The position numbers were made by a program, and so were the translations under genes. A stretch of 64,000 bases of DNA from contig JBBATY010000017.1 in NCBI GenBank assembly GCA_040398525.1, positions 1 to 64,000 of the forward strand. The letters run 5' to 3'. Positions 60,437-64,000 of this stretch are shown here, piece after piece. The stretch is from VFMC01 sp040398525 (GTDB lineage: Bacteria; Actinomycetota; Acidimicrobiia; Acidimicrobiales; Ilumatobacteraceae). How positions within the stretch are numbered: the stretch's first letter is position 1; every line of letters starts with the position of its first letter. Below the pieces are notes generated by a model that saw only the letters and a program-made list of their open reading frames with translations, did not search any database and was not told the DNA's origin.

Positions 60437-61300
60437 ATGACCGATACGTCGACGCCGTCTGGCCGCATCGTCCGAGCCGCACTGGTACAGACCGACTGGC
60501 CCGGTTCGAAGGAGGCGATGCTCGACAAGCACGAGCAGTACGCCCGCGACGCCGCAGCCCAAGGTGCCCAGGTGATCTGCTTCCAGGAGCTGTTCTACGG
60601 CCCCTACTTCTGCCAGGTGCAAGAGACCGAGTACTACAGCTACACCGAGTACATCCCCGACGGCCCCACCACGCAGCGCTTCATGGCGCTCGCCAAGGAA
60701 CTGGGCATGGTGATGGTGCTGCCGATGTACGAGATCGTCCAGCCGGGCCTCTACTACAACACCGCTGCAGTGATCGACGCCGACGGCACCTACCTCGGCA
60801 AGTACCGCAAACAGCACATCCCGCAGACGAAGGGGTTCTGGGAGAAGTTCTACTTCCGTCCCGGCACGGGCGGGTACCCGGTGTTCGAGACCGCAGTCGG
60901 CAAGGTCGGGGTCTACATCTGCTACGACCGCCACTTCCCCGAGGGCTGGCGGATCCTCGGCCTGAACGGCGCCGAGATCGTGTTCAACCCGTCGGCCACC
61001 CACCGCGGCCTCAGCGAGTACCTGTGGCGCCTCGAGCAGCCGGCCGCAGCGGTCGCCAACATCTACTACGTGGGCGCGATCAACCGGGTGGGCATCGAGC
61101 CGCTCGGCGAGAACGACTTCTACGGGCAGAGCTACTTCGTCGACCCGGAGGGCAAGTTCGTCGGCGACGTGGGCGACCCGTACCAGTCCGAGCTCATCGT
61201 GCGCGACCTCGACATGGACAAGATGCGCATGATCCGCGATCGCTGGGCGTTCTACCGCGACCGGCGTCCGGACGCCTACGGTGAGATCGTCGAAGACTGA
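60437..61300 (+). CDS. Beta-ureidopropionase / N-carbamoyl-amine amidohydrolase (nitrilase superfamily)
   Basis: 287 residues from the ATG at 60437 (60416 is an alternative). The nitrilase triad is visible: Glu in VICFQELFYGPYFCQ, Lys in LGKYRKQHIPQTKGFWEKFY and Cys in VGVYICYDRHFPEGWR; SATHRGLSEYLWRLEQPA follows. Closest to N-carbamoyl-beta-alanine and N-carbamoylputrescine amidases. Its operon partner is a dihydropyrimidinase, so N-carbamoyl-beta-alanine is the likely substrate, giving beta-alanine, CO2 and ammonia. Confidence 0.9.
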   Translation: MTDTSTPSGRIVRAALVQTDWPGSKEAMLDKHEQYARDAAAQGAQVICFQELFYGPYFCQVQETEYYSYTEYIPDGPTTQRFMALAKELGMVMVLPMYEIVQPGLYYNTAAVIDADGTYLGKYRKQHIPQTKGFWEKFYFRPGTGGYPVFETAVGKVGVYICYDRHFPEGWRILGLNGAEIVFNPSATHRGLSEYLWRLEQPAAAVANIYYVGAINRVGIEPLGENDFYGQSYFVDPEGKFVGDVGDPYQSELIVRDLDMDKMRMIRDRWAFYRDRRPDAYGEIVED

Positions 61301-61348
61301 CGTCACTCGTCACGCCCGTCTATACGTGCAACTCCAGGGGAGGGTTCC

Positions 61349-62791
61349 ATGGCAAAGATCCTGATCAAGAACGGCAAGGTCATCTCGAGCAGCGGGGTGG
61401 TGGCCCAGGACGTGCTCATCGAGGGTGAGACGATCTCGGCCCTCGGCACACCCGGGTTCTTCACCGACGAGGGGATGGACCGCGTCATCGATGCCGCGGG
61501 CAAGTACGTCATCCCCGGTGGGGTCGACGTGCACACCCACATGGAGCTGCCCTTCGGCGGCACGTTCGCGAGCGACACGTTCGAGACCGGCACCATCGCG
61601 GCGGCGTGGGGTGGTGTCACCACGATCGTCGACATGGCCGTGCAGCGCTACGGCGAGAACGTCTTCGACGGCCTCGCCGAGTGGCACCGCAAGGCCGAAG
61701 GCAACTGCGCGGTCGACTACGCCTTCCACCAGATCATCGGCGGTGTCGACGACCAGTCGCTGAAGGCGATGAAGTACCTCACCGAGCACGAGGGCATCAG
61801 CAGCTTCAAGCTGTTCATGGCCTACCCGGGTGTGTTCTACAGCGACGACGGCCAGATCCTGCGGGCCATGCAGACCGCGGCCGACTGCGGCGCGGTCATC
61901 ATGATGCACGCCGAGAACGGCATCGCGATCGATGTGCTGGTGCAGCAGGCCCTCGCCCGCGGCGAGACCGACCCCAAGTACCACAGCTACACCCGGCCGT
62001 CGCCGCTCGAGGCCGAGGCCACGCATCGGGCGATCGTGCTCAGCCACGTGGCCGGCAACGTGCCGCTCTACATCGTGCACATGAGCGCCGGCGATGCGCT
62101 CAACGAGGTGGCCGCAGCGCGCCACGACGGGCGCAACGTCTTCGCCGAGACCTGCCCGCAGTACCTGTGGCTCACCCTCGAAGAGACCCTCGGCCAGCCC
62201 GGCTTCGAAGGCGCCAAGTGGGTGTGCTCGACCCCCGTGCGCTCGAAGACGAACGACCCCGACTACATCGGCATCATGGGCCACGGCCACCAGGCCGACC
62301 TGTGGAAGGGCCTGCGCATGAACGAGCTCGCCGTGGTGAGCACCGACCACTGCCCGTTCTGCTTCAAGGACCAGAAGGAGCTCGGCCTCGGCAACTTCGC
62401 GGCGATCCCCAACGGCATCGGTGGTGTCGAGCACCGTATGGAGCTGATCTATCAGGGTGTCGTCGCCGGCGAGCTGAGCCTCGAGCGGTGGGTCGAGACC
62501 TGCTGCACCACCCCGGCGCGCATGTTCGGCATGTACCCGAAGAAGGGTGTCATCGCCCCCGGCGCCGACGCCGACGTCGTGGTGTGGGATCCGAACCAGA
62601 AGACCAAGATCGGCATCAACGACAAGCACCACATGAACATGGACCACTCTGCGTGGGAGGGCTGGGTGATCGACGGCAAGGTCGACACCGTGCTCTCGCG
62701 CGGCATGGTCGTCATCGCCGACGACGCCTACCACGGGCGCACCGGCCACGGGCAGTACATCAAGCGCGGCCTGTCGCAGTATCTCGTCTGA
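61349..62791 (+). CDS. Dihydropyrimidinase / D-hydantoinase
   Basis: 480 residues with AGGGGAGG before the ATG. Metal ligands: VDVHTHMELPFGG (HxH), SSFKLFMAYPGV (carbamylated Lys), MMHAENG, LYIVHMSAGDAL, and the Asp in VVSTDHCPF. PFCFKDQKELGLGNFAAIPNG is the substrate-loop region typical of dihydropyrimidinases. It opens 5,6-dihydrouracil/dihydrothymine to N-carbamoyl-beta-amino acids, the substrate of the gene before it. Confidence 0.94.
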   Translation: MAKILIKNGKVISSSGVVAQDVLIEGETISALGTPGFFTDEGMDRVIDAAGKYVIPGGVDVHTHMELPFGGTFASDTFETGTIAAAWGGVTTIVDMAVQRYGENVFDGLAEWHRKAEGNCAVDYAFHQIIGGVDDQSLKAMKYLTEHEGISSFKLFMAYPGVFYSDDGQILRAMQTAADCGAVIMMHAENGIAIDVLVQQALARGETDPKYHSYTRPSPLEAEATHRAIVLSHVAGNVPLYIVHMSAGDALNEVAAARHDGRNVFAETCPQYLWLTLEETLGQPGFEGAKWVCSTPVRSKTNDPDYIGIMGHGHQADLWKGLRMNELAVVSTDHCPFCFKDQKELGLGNFAAIPNGIGGVEHRMELIYQGVVAGELSLERWVETCCTTPARMFGMYPKKGVIAPGADADVVVWDPNQKTKIGINDKHHMNMDHSAWEGWVIDGKVDTVLSRGMVVIADDAYHGRTGHGQYIKRGLSQYLV

Positions 62792-62842
62792 TCCCCCCTG
62801 CCGGGCCACCCCTGTCCGGCGACGAATGAAGAGGAACCACAC

Positions 62843-64000
<1,158 letters not shown>

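Overview
The window is GC-rich, densely coded DNA with many GTG starts and stop/start overlaps. F420-type (LLM) oxidoreductases, a DUF222/HNH endonuclease, a DUF2752 protein, a CoA-acylating semialdehyde dehydrogenase and several lipoproteins point to an actinobacterium, probably of the Acidimicrobiia (Ilumatobacter-like). That placement is inferred from gene content and style, not from a marker gene. Two runs of exactly 100 N (50758-50857, 58574-58673) are scaffold gaps of unknown true length.

Region 1 (1-5729) is a polymorphic-toxin island. The 3' end of an Rhs gene and its immunity gene are followed, without a break, by five toxin/immunity pairs. Each of the five toxins has its own Sec-type signal sequence, then a shared linker, then a toxin domain. 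The linker ends in an 18-bp inverted-repeat element (TTGCC-N8-GGCAA). Its core, GCCACAAACAC, also sits in the same reading frame at the core/toxin junction of the Rhs gene. The first and third pairs are near copies produced by a 1,802-bp tandem duplication. This is the most unusual system in the window.

Region 2 (5740-12473) is a nest of insertion sequences: an IS3 element split by an IS110 element (with a likely bridge-RNA segment) and cut by a complete IS21 element with 27-bp ends. It is followed by two exported proteins of unknown function and a transposase remnant.

Region 3 (12474-20000) holds an M20 amidohydrolase, two small toxin-antitoxin-type modules (nucleotidyltransferase pair; CopG/Doc pair), and a DUF1330 / DsbA-type / GST-type / Baeyer-Villiger monooxygenase cluster that looks catabolic.

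Region 4 (20000-49250) is mostly ordinary chromosome: HrpA helicase, threonine dehydratase, exported lipoproteins, a serine hydrolase, acyl-CoA ligase, aminopeptidase N, PfkB kinase plus phosphohexomutase, an HxlR regulator with a divergent MFS exporter, an LLM oxidoreductase with an alpha/beta hydrolase, SDR, amidase, a second MFS, a flavoprotein lacking its redox cysteines, MscL, an SGNH lipoprotein and an ABC-F ATPase. Several start codons sit inside perfect inverted repeats.

Region 5 (49250-64000) holds a DUF222/HNH gene beside the first gap, a truncated LLM oxidoreductase, enoyl-CoA hydratase, class I fumarase, HrpB helicase, a secreted proline-rich protein broken by the second gap and, at the end, a reductive pyrimidine-catabolism operon (beta-ureidopropionase, dihydropyrimidinase, semialdehyde dehydrogenase) under a divergent MocR regulator.
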